Of a DNA stretch of 7,060 nucleotides, positions 1-5,419 are shown in pieces (the stretch's first letter is position 1; each line of letters starts with the position of its first letter). Made by a program: the position numbers and the translations under genes. The stretch comes from Bacteroidia bacterium (lineage in GTDB: Bacteria; Bacteroidota; Bacteroidia; Flavobacteriales; Flavobacteriaceae): contig JAUICT010000100.1 in NCBI GenBank assembly GCA_030429325.1, forward strand, positions 1 to 7,060, read 5' to 3'. The notes beneath the pieces are model-generated. The model searched no databases, was not told the DNA's origin, and saw nothing but the letters and a program-made list of their open reading frames with translations.

Positions 1-825
1 GTAACCACGCCTACGATCCGGATGTTCATACAAGTGGGAACCATCAAAAAAACCAAGGCCATGGGCATCTTCCGGAAAATGGGACGGTACCCAATCCAAA
101 ATCACCCCAATGCCCTTTTGATGGAACTTATCCACCAACAATTTAAAATCCTCAGGCTTTCCAAACCGCGATGTCGGGGCAAAATACCCTGTTAACTGAT
201 ACCCCCATGAAGGATCATACGGATATTCCATAATTGGCATGAACTCCACATGGGTAAAACCCATATCGTCCACATAGTCCACCAACTCATCGGCCAATTC
301 CATATAGGAAAGATATTCCCAACCATTTTTTTTACGCCAAGAACCCAAATGCACCTCGTAAACGGAATAAGGCCTGTCCAACCCATTATGATTTTCCCTG
401 GAGTCCATCCACTTTTTATCCTTCCATTCATGCTTTGCGCTCCAAACTAGCGAGGCTGTATTTGGGGGTTGTTCACAGTATCGGGCAAAAGGATCCGCCT
501 TCTCGGTCCAAATGTCAGTATTGTGCGACTGTATTTTGTACTTGTATTTGGTACCTTGGTCTACACCGGGGATGAACCCCTCCCAAATACCGCTGGAGTC
601 CCAACGGACATTGAGCTTGTGCTCCTCGGCATTCCAGAAATTAAAATCCCCAATGACCGAAACCGATTTTGCCGAAGGCGCCCAAACCGCAAAATAAGTA
701 CCCTTTTTACCATCCACTTCCGCTAGATGGGAACCCAATTTTTCATACAATCGAAAATGTTTTCCAGCCTTAAAAAGGTCAATATCAAACTCCGTGAACA
801 AACTATGGGCAACTACCTTGGACAT
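1..825 (-). CDS. glgB: 1,4-alpha-glucan branching enzyme, N-terminal part (cut by window edge)
   Basis: GlgB cuts alpha-1,4-glucan chains and re-attaches them through alpha-1,6 bonds, making branch points in cytosolic glycogen. The visible 275 residues contain a CBM48-type beta-sandwich (about 40-130; VWAPSA at 47-52 and GDFNFWN at 59-65), the linker motif YEVHLGSW (156-163), then the start of the GH13 barrel with WGYQLTGYFAP (207-217) and conserved region I, DWVPSH (Asp244, His249). The catalytic Asp and Glu lie past the window edge. The extra N-terminal domain seen in long enterobacterial GlgB is absent, since CBM48 begins almost at once; this suggests a protein of roughly 630 residues. The ATG at 825 starts MSKVVAHSLF and no nearer alternative is needed; the leader (TAAAACAGAAAT) has no Shine-Dalgarno. 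The neighbour at 983 is divergent. No other glycogen gene is in the window. Identification is by motif and is strong. Confidence 0.95.
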   Translation of the reverse strand, partial: MSKVVAHSLFTEFDIDLFKAGKHFRLYEKLGSHLAEVDGKKGTYFAVWAPSAKSVSVIGDFNFWNAEEHKLNVRWDSSGIWEGFIPGVDQGTKYKYKIQSHNTDIWTEKADPFARYCEQPPNTASLVWSAKHEWKDKKWMDSRENHNGLDRPYSVYEVHLGSWRKKNGWEYLSYMELADELVDYVDDMGFTHVEFMPIMEYPYDPSWGYQLTGYFAPTSRFGKPEDFKLLVDKFHQKGIGVILDWVPSHFPEDAHGLGFFDGSHLYEHPDRRRGY

Positions 826-856
826 ATTTCTGTTTTAACATTCACAATATAATACT

Positions 857-868
857 TCTTGGCCAAGA
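857..868. promoter_or_regulatory. 12-bp perfect palindrome in the divergent glgB/lipoprotein intergenic region
   Basis: TCTTGGCCAAGA is a perfect dyad located 32 bases upstream of the glgB start and about 115 bases upstream of the lipoprotein start, in the shared 157-base divergent region. Its symmetry and position fit a dimeric regulator site, but a 12-bp palindrome can arise by chance and no second copy was noticed in the window. The rest of 826-982 is AT-rich, and I could not find a full TAnnTTTG box for either gene there. Confidence 0.25.
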
Positions 869-982
869 TTACGATTTTCAACAAATCCTTTCCAATAAAA
901 TTACGTTCCTCAAAAAAATGGAATGCTTTTTGATTTTGATGGAAAAAGAAACAGAATGAAAACAAATCAAAAACCAAGAATC

Positions 983-1561
983 ATGAATAAATTCAACACA
1001 ATTATTAGCGCTTTTTTAATCTTGTTCACCGTTGCCTGTGAAGGTCCCGAAGGCCCTCCCGGACGAGATGGCTTTGATGGACTTGATGGCCTTGACGGAG
1101 TGGACGGCATTCAAGGTCAGGTCGTAGAGGTAGATGGGGTAAACTTTGGCTATGATGGCGATGCCAATCTGTTCAACACCTTAATCACTTTTGAAGATGT
1201 CACTGATTTTGAAGTATTTGAAGCCGATGCCGTTTTGGTATACCGGTATACTGGGAGTATAGAGCTTAATGATGGTAGCACCGCTGATGCCTGGAGCCAA
1301 ATTCCACAAAATTATTTCTTGCCAGAAGGCACCATACAATATGTCTTTGAACACACTTTTGTGGATCTGGAACTATTCATTGATGGAAACTTTGACCTCT
1401 CTACCCTGAGCACTGATTTTACAGACAATCAGCTTTTTAGAATTGTTTTTGTACCTAGTGTGTACGCCAACGCTTCCAAAATGGATACTTCGAATATAGA
1501 AAATGTAATGTCCTCCTTGGGTATTGGGGAAGATCAGGTGAAAAAATTGGAATTGCAGTGA
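983..1561 (+). CDS. collagen-like repeat lipoprotein, function unknown
   Basis: A 192-residue predicted lipoprotein. Residues 1-18 form a signal peptide (Asn-Lys start, hydrophobic core, FTVA) before Cys19, the likely lipidated residue; this lipobox is loose, as is common in Bacteroidota. Immediately after it, residues 21-46 are Gly-X-Y triplets (Gly at 21, 24, 27, 30, 33, 36, 39, 42, 45), with Asp at the Y position in five successive triplets, resembling a short collagen stalk. Residues 47-192 form an acidic, beta-rich, aromatic-containing domain I do not recognise; it includes VLVYRYTG, a FLPEG turn and DNQLFRIVFVPS. I chose the ATG at 983 because it places the signal peptide at the N-terminus; upstream in-frame ATGs at 923 and 956 would add a polar extension before it. 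It appears monocistronic, ending in a terminator. The Gly-X-Y run is direct observation; a surface or periplasmic structural role is inference. Confidence 0.85.
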   Translation: MNKFNTIISAFLILFTVACEGPEGPPGRDGFDGLDGLDGVDGIQGQVVEVDGVNFGYDGDANLFNTLITFEDVTDFEVFEADAVLVYRYTGSIELNDGSTADAWSQIPQNYFLPEGTIQYVFEHTFVDLELFIDGNFDLSTLSTDFTDNQLFRIVFVPSVYANASKMDTSNIENVMSSLGIGEDQVKKLELQ

Positions 1562-1581
1562 TTCCCAGTCCAAACATGATT

Positions 1582-1616
1582 AAAAGCCCCTTTCCGAAAA
1601 AGGGGCTTTTGTTTTT
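1582..1616 (+). terminator. rho-independent terminator of the collagen-like lipoprotein gene
   Basis: A perfect 12-bp stem (1582-1593 with 1599-1610, core AGCCCCTTT/AAAGGGGCT) closes a 5-base loop CCGAA and runs straight into a T-rich tract. It begins 21 bases after the lipoprotein stop codon. The left flank is not A-rich, so it should act mainly on the plus strand. Confidence 0.92.
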
Positions 1617-1620
1617 GTGT

Positions 1621-1628
1621 TATTTTTG
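1621..1628 (+). promoter_or_regulatory. Bacteroidota -7 promoter element for the msrB-msrB-DinB unit
   Basis: TATTTTTG matches the TAnnTTTG consensus exactly and lies 46 bases before the first msrB start. No TTG/TTTG was found at the usual 17-23-base spacing upstream, because that position falls in the preceding terminator hairpin. The predicted start of transcription would be near 1633, giving a leader of about 40 bases. Confidence 0.55.
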
Positions 1629-1674
1629 AAAGGATACCAGCTAAACCTCGTCTATTCAATAAAAGAGTTGAACA

Positions 1675-2166
1675 ATGGGAAAAAATTTGCTTTTTATTGC
1701 CCTTCTGATCTTTGCAGGTTGCAAGGGCACATCACAGGAAAAGAAAAAGGAGTCCAATAAAGAGGTTGCTTATAAGGTGACCAAAACCGATGCGGAATGG
1801 AAAGCGGAACTTACCGAAGTAGAATATTATGTTTTACGGAAGGCCGCTACGGAAAATCCTTTTACCAGCGATTTATTGGAAAACAAACAAAAAGGAACCT
1901 ATGTCTGTGCAGGTTGTAGCACTCCATTGTTCAGGAGCGAACACAAATACAGATCTGGAACGGGCTGGCCCAGTTTTGATCGCGAAATAGAAGGAAATGT
2001 GGCTTATGAAGAAGACAATTCATATGGCGTTACCCGCATAGAGGAACATTGCGCTGTGTGTGGCGGGCATTTGGGACACGTTTTTAACGATGGGCCAAAA
2101 AAAACCACGGGGAAGAGACACTGCATCAATGGAGCTGCTCTGGATTTTGTCCCTGATGAGAATTAA
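1675..2166 (+). CDS. msrB: peptide-methionine (R)-S-oxide reductase MsrB, lipoprotein form
   Basis: MsrB reduces the R epimer of methionine sulfoxide in oxidised proteins. This 163-residue copy begins with a lipoprotein signal (hydrophobic 5-15, LIFAGC, Cys16 lipidated), then a Lys/Glu-rich linker (17-34), and the MsrB domain from about 35. Zinc ligands are Cys78/Cys81 and Cys126/Cys129; the signature HLGHVFNDGP is at 132-141; the catalytic cysteine is Cys150 in RHCIN, followed by the conserved Asn152. The resolving-cysteine position, which in GCGW-type enzymes is Cys, is Thr96 here (GTGW), so this enzyme should behave as a one-cysteine type needing an external thiol or thioredoxin-like partner. 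There is no acidic surface-export signal right after Cys16 (CKGTSQ), so a periplasm-facing anchor is more likely than surface exposure; that is inference. It is followed after 18 bases by a second msrB. Confidence 0.95.
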   Translation: MGKNLLFIALLIFAGCKGTSQEKKKESNKEVAYKVTKTDAEWKAELTEVEYYVLRKAATENPFTSDLLENKQKGTYVCAGCSTPLFRSEHKYRSGTGWPSFDREIEGNVAYEEDNSYGVTRIEEHCAVCGGHLGHVFNDGPKKTTGKRHCINGAALDFVPDEN

Positions 2167-2184
2167 TCAATCTACTTCACTTTT

Positions 2185-2592
2185 ATGGATATGAAATACG
2201 GCATACAAAAAACAGAGGAAGAATGGAAACAATCCCTTACTCCTGAAGAATATTACGTTCTGCGACAAAAAGGCACAGAGCGTCCCTTTACAGGACAGTA
2301 TAATCTCCATTTTGAAAATGGGGACTATTTCTGCAAAGCGTGCAATGCAAAACTGTTTGAAAGCCAGCACAAGTTTGAAAGTGGTTGCGGGTGGCCCTCT
2401 TTTGACCAAGCTGTTGAAGGTGCCATAGAATATATCCGTGATACCTCACATGGTATGATCCGCACCGAAACGGTCTGTGCCAATTGTGGCGGTCATTTGG
2501 GACATGTCTTCAATGATGGCCCCCAAGAGACCACGGGGCAGCGATACTGTATCAATTCCGTGAGTATTGGTTTCAATCCTTCCGAGGAATAA
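2185..2592 (+). CDS. msrB: peptide-methionine (R)-S-oxide reductase MsrB, cytosolic form
   Basis: A second, 135-residue MsrB without a signal peptide, so cytosolic. Zinc ligands are Cys50/Cys53 and Cys98/Cys101, HLGHVFNDGP is at 104-113, the catalytic cysteine is Cys122 in RYCINS, and the resolving cysteine is present as Cys68 in GCGWPSF, two residues before the conserved Trp70. It can therefore form the usual Cys122-Cys68 disulfide and be recycled by thioredoxin. Residues 7-135 align without gaps to residues 35-163 of the upstream msrB, with 68 of 129 identical by hand count, so the two are tandem paralogues. An ATG two codons later (2191) is an equally possible start. Its stop overlaps the next start as TAATG, implying coupled translation with the DinB-fold gene. 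Confidence 0.96.
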   Translation: MDMKYGIQKTEEEWKQSLTPEEYYVLRQKGTERPFTGQYNLHFENGDYFCKACNAKLFESQHKFESGCGWPSFDQAVEGAIEYIRDTSHGMIRTETVCANCGGHLGHVFNDGPQETTGQRYCINSVSIGFNPSEE

Positions 2593-3128
2593 TGGACTTT
2601 CCCAAAAACTTTGTAGCCAGTGCCCTCTTCGAGTTCCATCGTTATAAAACCATGGGCGATAAAACCTTTGCCCAACTTTCCGATGACGACATCCTATGGA
2701 AGTACAGTGAAACGGATAACTCCATTGCCGTCATCGTAAAACATATGGTAGGGAATATGTTAAGTAGGTGGACCAACTTCCTTACCGAAGACGGTGAGAA
2801 AACATGGCGCAATCGGGAAATGGAGTTTGATGAACCCTATACCTCAAAAGAAGAAATGGTGGCGGCATGGGATAAAGGATGGCAGTGCCTTTTCAATGCC
2901 TTGGAAAGTATAAATTCCAAAAACTTTGAGACCAAGGTCAAAATACGGGACCAAGAGCATACCGTTGTGGAAGCCATCAACCGCCAACTGGCCCACTACG
3001 CCAGTCACGTTGGGCAAATAGCCTTTGTAGGCAAGATGATAAAAGGAGAGCAATGGGTCTCACTTTCCATACCAAAAGGGGGCTCCAAAGCTTTTAACCA
3101 AAAGATGTTCGGAAAGAGTCACAGTTGA
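2592..3128 (+). CDS. DUF1572/DinB-superfamily four-helix protein
   Basis: A 178-residue soluble protein of the DinB/YfiT-like superfamily, DUF1572 type. It is mostly helical, with the typical N-terminal segment (FHRYKTMGDKTFAQL, 15-29), the helix containing VKHMVGNMLSRW (49-60) and the helix LAHYASHVGQI (133-143). His51, His135 and His139 sit in the H...HxxxH pattern that binds a divalent metal in this superfamily. Members include thiol-dependent S-transferases and maleylpyruvate isomerases, while many are uncharacterised, so the reaction here is unknown. The ATG overlaps the msrB stop by one base (TAATG), placing it firmly in the msrB transcript. A link to thiol redox chemistry is inferred from this coupling only. 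No signal peptide or membrane segment is present. Confidence 0.85.
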   Translation: MDFPKNFVASALFEFHRYKTMGDKTFAQLSDDDILWKYSETDNSIAVIVKHMVGNMLSRWTNFLTEDGEKTWRNREMEFDEPYTSKEEMVAAWDKGWQCLFNALESINSKNFETKVKIRDQEHTVVEAINRQLAHYASHVGQIAFVGKMIKGEQWVSLSIPKGGSKAFNQKMFGKSHS

Positions 3129-3138
3129 TTTCACAAAC

Positions 3139-3158
3139 AAAGCCAATTTTGGCTTTTT
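3139..3158 (+). terminator. probable terminator of the msrB-msrB-DinB unit
   Basis: A short hairpin AAAGCCA-ATTT-TGGCTTT followed by two more T residues lies 10 bases after the DinB-fold stop. The stem is 7 bp with only three G-C pairs and the T-tract is short, so it is weaker than the other terminators here. Confidence 0.6.
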
Positions 3159-3163
3159 CAAGC

Positions 3164-3195
3164 TTGGGATTTGGGGATTGAATTCCGTACTTTTG
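3164..3195 (+). promoter_or_regulatory. lpdA promoter (TTG / TACTTTTG)
   Basis: TACTTTTG at 3188-3195 is an exact TAnnTTTG match, and TTG at 3164-3166 lies 21 bases upstream, within the 17-23-base spacing described for Flavobacterium promoters. Transcription would begin near 3200, giving a leader of about 50 bases. This is the most complete promoter in the window. Confidence 0.65.
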
Positions 3196-3197
3196 CA

Positions 3198-3217
3198 CCT
3201 GCCCGCTCAAAGGCAGG
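3198..3217 (+). repeat. inverted repeat at the 5' end of the lpdA leader
   Basis: CCTGCC (3198-3203) and GGCAGG (3212-3217) can pair as a G-C-rich 6-bp stem around an 8-base loop. It sits at the predicted transcription start, so it would cap the mRNA 5' end or act as a DNA operator. There is no T-tract, so it is not a terminator. No known riboswitch structure is recognised. Confidence 0.4.
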
Positions 3218-3248
3218 CTTCAAATCTAACAACTAAAATCAAGATCTA

Positions 3249-4640
3249 ATGAGCAAGTTCGATGTAATTGTTCTGGGCAGTGGTCCCGGTGGATATGTTA
3301 CCGCAATCAGAGCCTCGCAGCTAGGATTAAAAACCGCCATTGTGGAAAAGGAAAGTTTGGGAGGTGTATGTCTCAATTGGGGGTGTATTCCAACCAAAGC
3401 GCTTTTAAAGTCTGCCCAAGTTTTTGAGTATTTGAAGCATGCAGAGGATTACGGATTGAGCGCAAAAGAAGTGGATTACGATTTTGGTGCCGTTGTAAAA
3501 AGAAGCCGTGGCGTTGCTGACGGTATGAGCAAAGGGGTACAGTTCTTAATGAAGAAGAACAAGATTGAGGTCTTGAACGGTTTCGGAAAAGTACAACCTG
3601 GCAAAAAAGTTCTAGTAAAGGGAGAACACGGTGACACAGCGGAATATACCGCAGACCATATCATCATTGCCACAGGTGCAAGAAGCAGGGAATTACCCAG
3701 CCTTCCCCAAGATGGAAAGAAAGTCATTGGATACCGTGAGGCCATGTCCTTGGAAAAACAACCCAAAAAAATGATTGTGGTTGGTAGTGGCGCCATTGGT
3801 ATTGAATTTGCCTATTTCTACAATTCAATGGGTACCGAGGTTACCGTTGTGGAGTATCTTCCCAATATTGTCCCTGTTGAGGATGAGGAAGTATCCAAGC
3901 AATTGGAACGCAGCTTCAAAAAAGCTGGGGTTAAAATCAAGACTTCCGCGGAAGTAACCAAAGTGGACACTTCAGGTGATGGTGTTAAAGCCACCGTGAA
4001 AACTTCCAAAGGTGAAGAAGTATTGGAAGCCGATATCGTTCTTTCTGCTGTTGGTATCAAAACAAACATTGAAAATATTGGCCTTGAGGATGTGGGCATT
4101 GCGGTAGACCGAGATAAAATTTTGGTAAACGATTATTACCAGACCAATATTCCCGGATATTATGCCATTGGTGATGTAACTCCAGGACAAGCTTTGGCAC
4201 ACGTGGCCTCTGCGGAAGGTATTCTTTGTGTTGAAAAAATTGCAGGAATGCATGTTGAGCCTCTGGATTACGGCAATATTCCCGGTTGCACCTATTGTAT
4301 GCCCGAAGTGGCTTCCGTTGGTTTGACCGAGAAACAAGCCAAGGAACAAGGATATGATATTAAAGTGGGTAAATTTCCGTTTTCCGCCAGTGGAAAAGCA
4401 AAAGCATCTGGTAATGCCGATGGTTTTGTAAAGGTAATTTTTGACGCCAAATATGGCGAGTGGTTAGGATGCCACATGATCGGGGCAGGGGTTACCGATA
4501 TGATTGCCGAAGCTGTAGTGGCCAGAAAATTGGAAACCACTGGCCATGAAATCCTTAAAGCTGTTCACCCGCACCCTACCATGAGTGAAGCTGTCATGGA
4601 GGCCGTTGCCGCTGCCTATGATGAAGTTATCCACCTATAA
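3249..4640 (+). CDS. lpdA: dihydrolipoyl dehydrogenase (E3)
   Basis: A 463-residue flavoprotein that reoxidises the dihydrolipoyl groups of 2-oxoacid dehydrogenase complexes, and where present the glycine cleavage system, passing electrons through FAD to NAD+. The FAD-binding GSGPGG is at 10-15. The redox disulfide is Cys41/Cys46 in GGVCLNWGCIPTK. The NAD-binding GSGAIG is at 179-184 and ends in a Glu-bearing VVE strand, consistent with NAD preference. The second FAD motif, YAIGD, is at 305-309. The active-site His442 and Glu447 are in HPHPTMSE and would act across the dimer interface. Length and motifs are complete. The start gives MSKFDVIVLG with the FAD motif correctly placed. No E1 or E2 gene is adjacent, so this is a stand-alone E3 likely shared among complexes. 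It has its own promoter and is followed 8 bases later by a small membrane protein gene. Confidence 0.97.
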   Translation: MSKFDVIVLGSGPGGYVTAIRASQLGLKTAIVEKESLGGVCLNWGCIPTKALLKSAQVFEYLKHAEDYGLSAKEVDYDFGAVVKRSRGVADGMSKGVQFLMKKNKIEVLNGFGKVQPGKKVLVKGEHGDTAEYTADHIIIATGARSRELPSLPQDGKKVIGYREAMSLEKQPKKMIVVGSGAIGIEFAYFYNSMGTEVTVVEYLPNIVPVEDEEVSKQLERSFKKAGVKIKTSAEVTKVDTSGDGVKATVKTSKGEEVLEADIVLSAVGIKTNIENIGLEDVGIAVDRDKILVNDYYQTNIPGYYAIGDVTPGQALAHVASAEGILCVEKIAGMHVEPLDYGNIPGCTYCMPEVASVGLTEKQAKEQGYDIKVGKFPFSASGKAKASGNADGFVKVIFDAKYGEWLGCHMIGAGVTDMIAEAVVARKLETTGHEILKAVHPHPTMSEAVMEAVAAAYDEVIHL

Positions 4641-4648
4641 TCAAGAAC

Positions 4649-4930
4649 ATGCTTAAACTTTTTAGAGCAACAGCCATTCTTGAGGGTATCTCTTATTTGG
4701 CTTTATTTGGATTGACCATGCCTTTGAAATATTGGGCAGATATCATAGAACCTAACAAAATAGTGGGATATGCCCACGGAGCGCTTTTTATTCTTTATGT
4801 GATATTGGCCATGGTGTTTTGTTGGCAACGGAAATGGAGCATTAAACGTTTCGTGATGCTATTTATAGCTTCTTTGCTCCCATTCGGAACCTTCTATGCT
4901 GATGAGAAGTATTTAAAAGGTTTAGCCTAA
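4649..4930 (+). CDS. DUF3817 family small integral membrane protein
   Basis: A 93-residue inner-membrane protein with three predicted transmembrane helices at about 8-27, 38-60 and 66-83. Family-like features are the N-terminal FRATAILEGISYLALF (5-20), the AHGALFILY segment (42-50) and LLPFGTFYADEKYL near the C-terminus. The molecular function of DUF3817 is not established. It begins 8 bases after the lpdA stop with no promoter or terminator between, so it is probably cotranscribed with lpdA; a functional link is not implied. Its last 9 bases, including the stop, overlap the end of aroQ on the other strand, and I see no terminator behind it. The start is the first ATG and puts a short charged segment before helix 1. 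Confidence 0.88.
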   Translation: MLKLFRATAILEGISYLALFGLTMPLKYWADIIEPNKIVGYAHGALFILYVILAMVFCWQRKWSIKRFVMLFIASLLPFGTFYADEKYLKGLA

Positions 4931-5338
4931 GAAACTCTGTATGGCCAAATCATAGCTTTGGAGTCCGAAACCTAGGATTACCCCCTTGGCTCCTGAAGAT
5001 ATGAACGAAACATGCCTGTATTCCTCTCTTTGGTGGGTATTGGATATGTGCACTTCCACAACAGGTGTGGTCACCGCTTTTACCGCATCTCCCATACCTA
5101 CCGATGTATGCGTATAAGCTGCGGCGTTCAGGATAATCCCGTCATACTCAAAACCTACTTCTTGTATTTTACCAATTAGCTCCCCTTCTATATTGGATTG
5201 AAAATACTCCAGCTGAACTTGTGGGAATTTTTGCTTTAATTGGGCAAAATAGTCTTCAAATGTCGTACTTCCATACACTTCGGGCTCCCGTTTTCCCAAC
5301 AGGTTTAGATTGGGCCCATTAATGATCATCAGTTTCAT
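4922..5338 (-). CDS. aroQ: 3-dehydroquinate dehydratase, type II
   Basis: AroQ dehydrates 3-dehydroquinate to 3-dehydroshikimate, the third step of the shikimate pathway to aromatic amino acids. It is a 138-residue cytosolic protein, dodecameric in characterised members. Active-site motifs are complete: INGPNLNLLGKREPEVYG (6-23), with Asn10, Arg17 in the flexible lid and the catalytic Tyr22; QSNIEGELI (47-55); NAAAYTHTS (71-79); and EVHISN (95-100), where His97 is the general acid; Arg108 follows. Start MKLMIINGPN is the usual family start. A box TACTTTTA (plus-strand 5343-5350) ends 4 bases before the ATG; if it is the -7 element, the mRNA would be nearly leaderless. The 3' end overlaps the convergent DUF3817 gene by 9 bases. 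Confidence 0.97.
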   Translation of the reverse strand: MKLMIINGPNLNLLGKREPEVYGSTTFEDYFAQLKQKFPQVQLEYFQSNIEGELIGKIQEVGFEYDGIILNAAAYTHTSVGMGDAVKAVTTPVVEVHISNTHQREEYRHVSFISSGAKGVILGFGLQSYDLAIQSFLG

Positions 5339-5342
5339 AACG

Positions 5343-5350
5343 TAAAAGTA
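5343..5350 (-). promoter_or_regulatory. possible -7 element for aroQ
   Basis: Read on the minus strand this is TACTTTTA, one mismatch from TAnnTTTG, and it sits between the upstream terminator and the aroQ ATG. The -33 position would fall in AT-rich DNA beside the terminator and has no clear TTG. Transcription would start within a few bases of the ATG. Confidence 0.35.
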
Positions 5351-5368
5351 CCAATAATTTTAAGGCAT

Positions 5369-5400
5369 AAAAAAAGCGGAAGCATAGACTTCCGCTTTTT
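5369..5400 (-). terminator. strong terminator after the 5420-5929 beta-barrel gene, possibly bidirectional
   Basis: A perfect 12-bp stem (5371-5382 with 5389-5400, core AGCGGAAG/CTTCCGCT) has a 6-base loop, and on the minus strand it ends in seven T residues. It lies 20 bases past the minus-strand stop codon. On the plus strand it is also followed by a T-rich stretch (to about 5409), so it could stop plus-strand transcripts running antisense through aroQ. Confidence 0.9.
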
Positions 5401-5419
5401 GTTCTTTTTATGGACTTGC

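Noticed and set aside
250..726. Plus-strand open frames opposite glgB
   Set aside because: They lie antisense to a strongly conserved GlgB sequence and have no recognisable protein features.
923..982. Longer start of the collagen-like lipoprotein at the ATG at 923 or 956
   Set aside because: It would put a polar, charged extension ahead of an intact lipoprotein signal peptide; the ATG at 983 gives a normal one.
1043..1120. Degenerate 9-base repeats as a CRISPR or satellite-type array
   Set aside because: They are in-frame codons for Gly-X-Y triplets, with no spacers and strong third-base variation.
3043..3056. AAAGGAG followed by ATG inside the DinB-fold gene as an internal start
   Set aside because: The ATG at 3053 is out of frame with the gene and leads to no meaningful protein; Shine-Dalgarno use is rare in this group.
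3972..4540. Minus-strand open frames opposite lpdA
   Set aside because: They are shadows of the complete lpdA reading frame, with no start signals or family resemblance.
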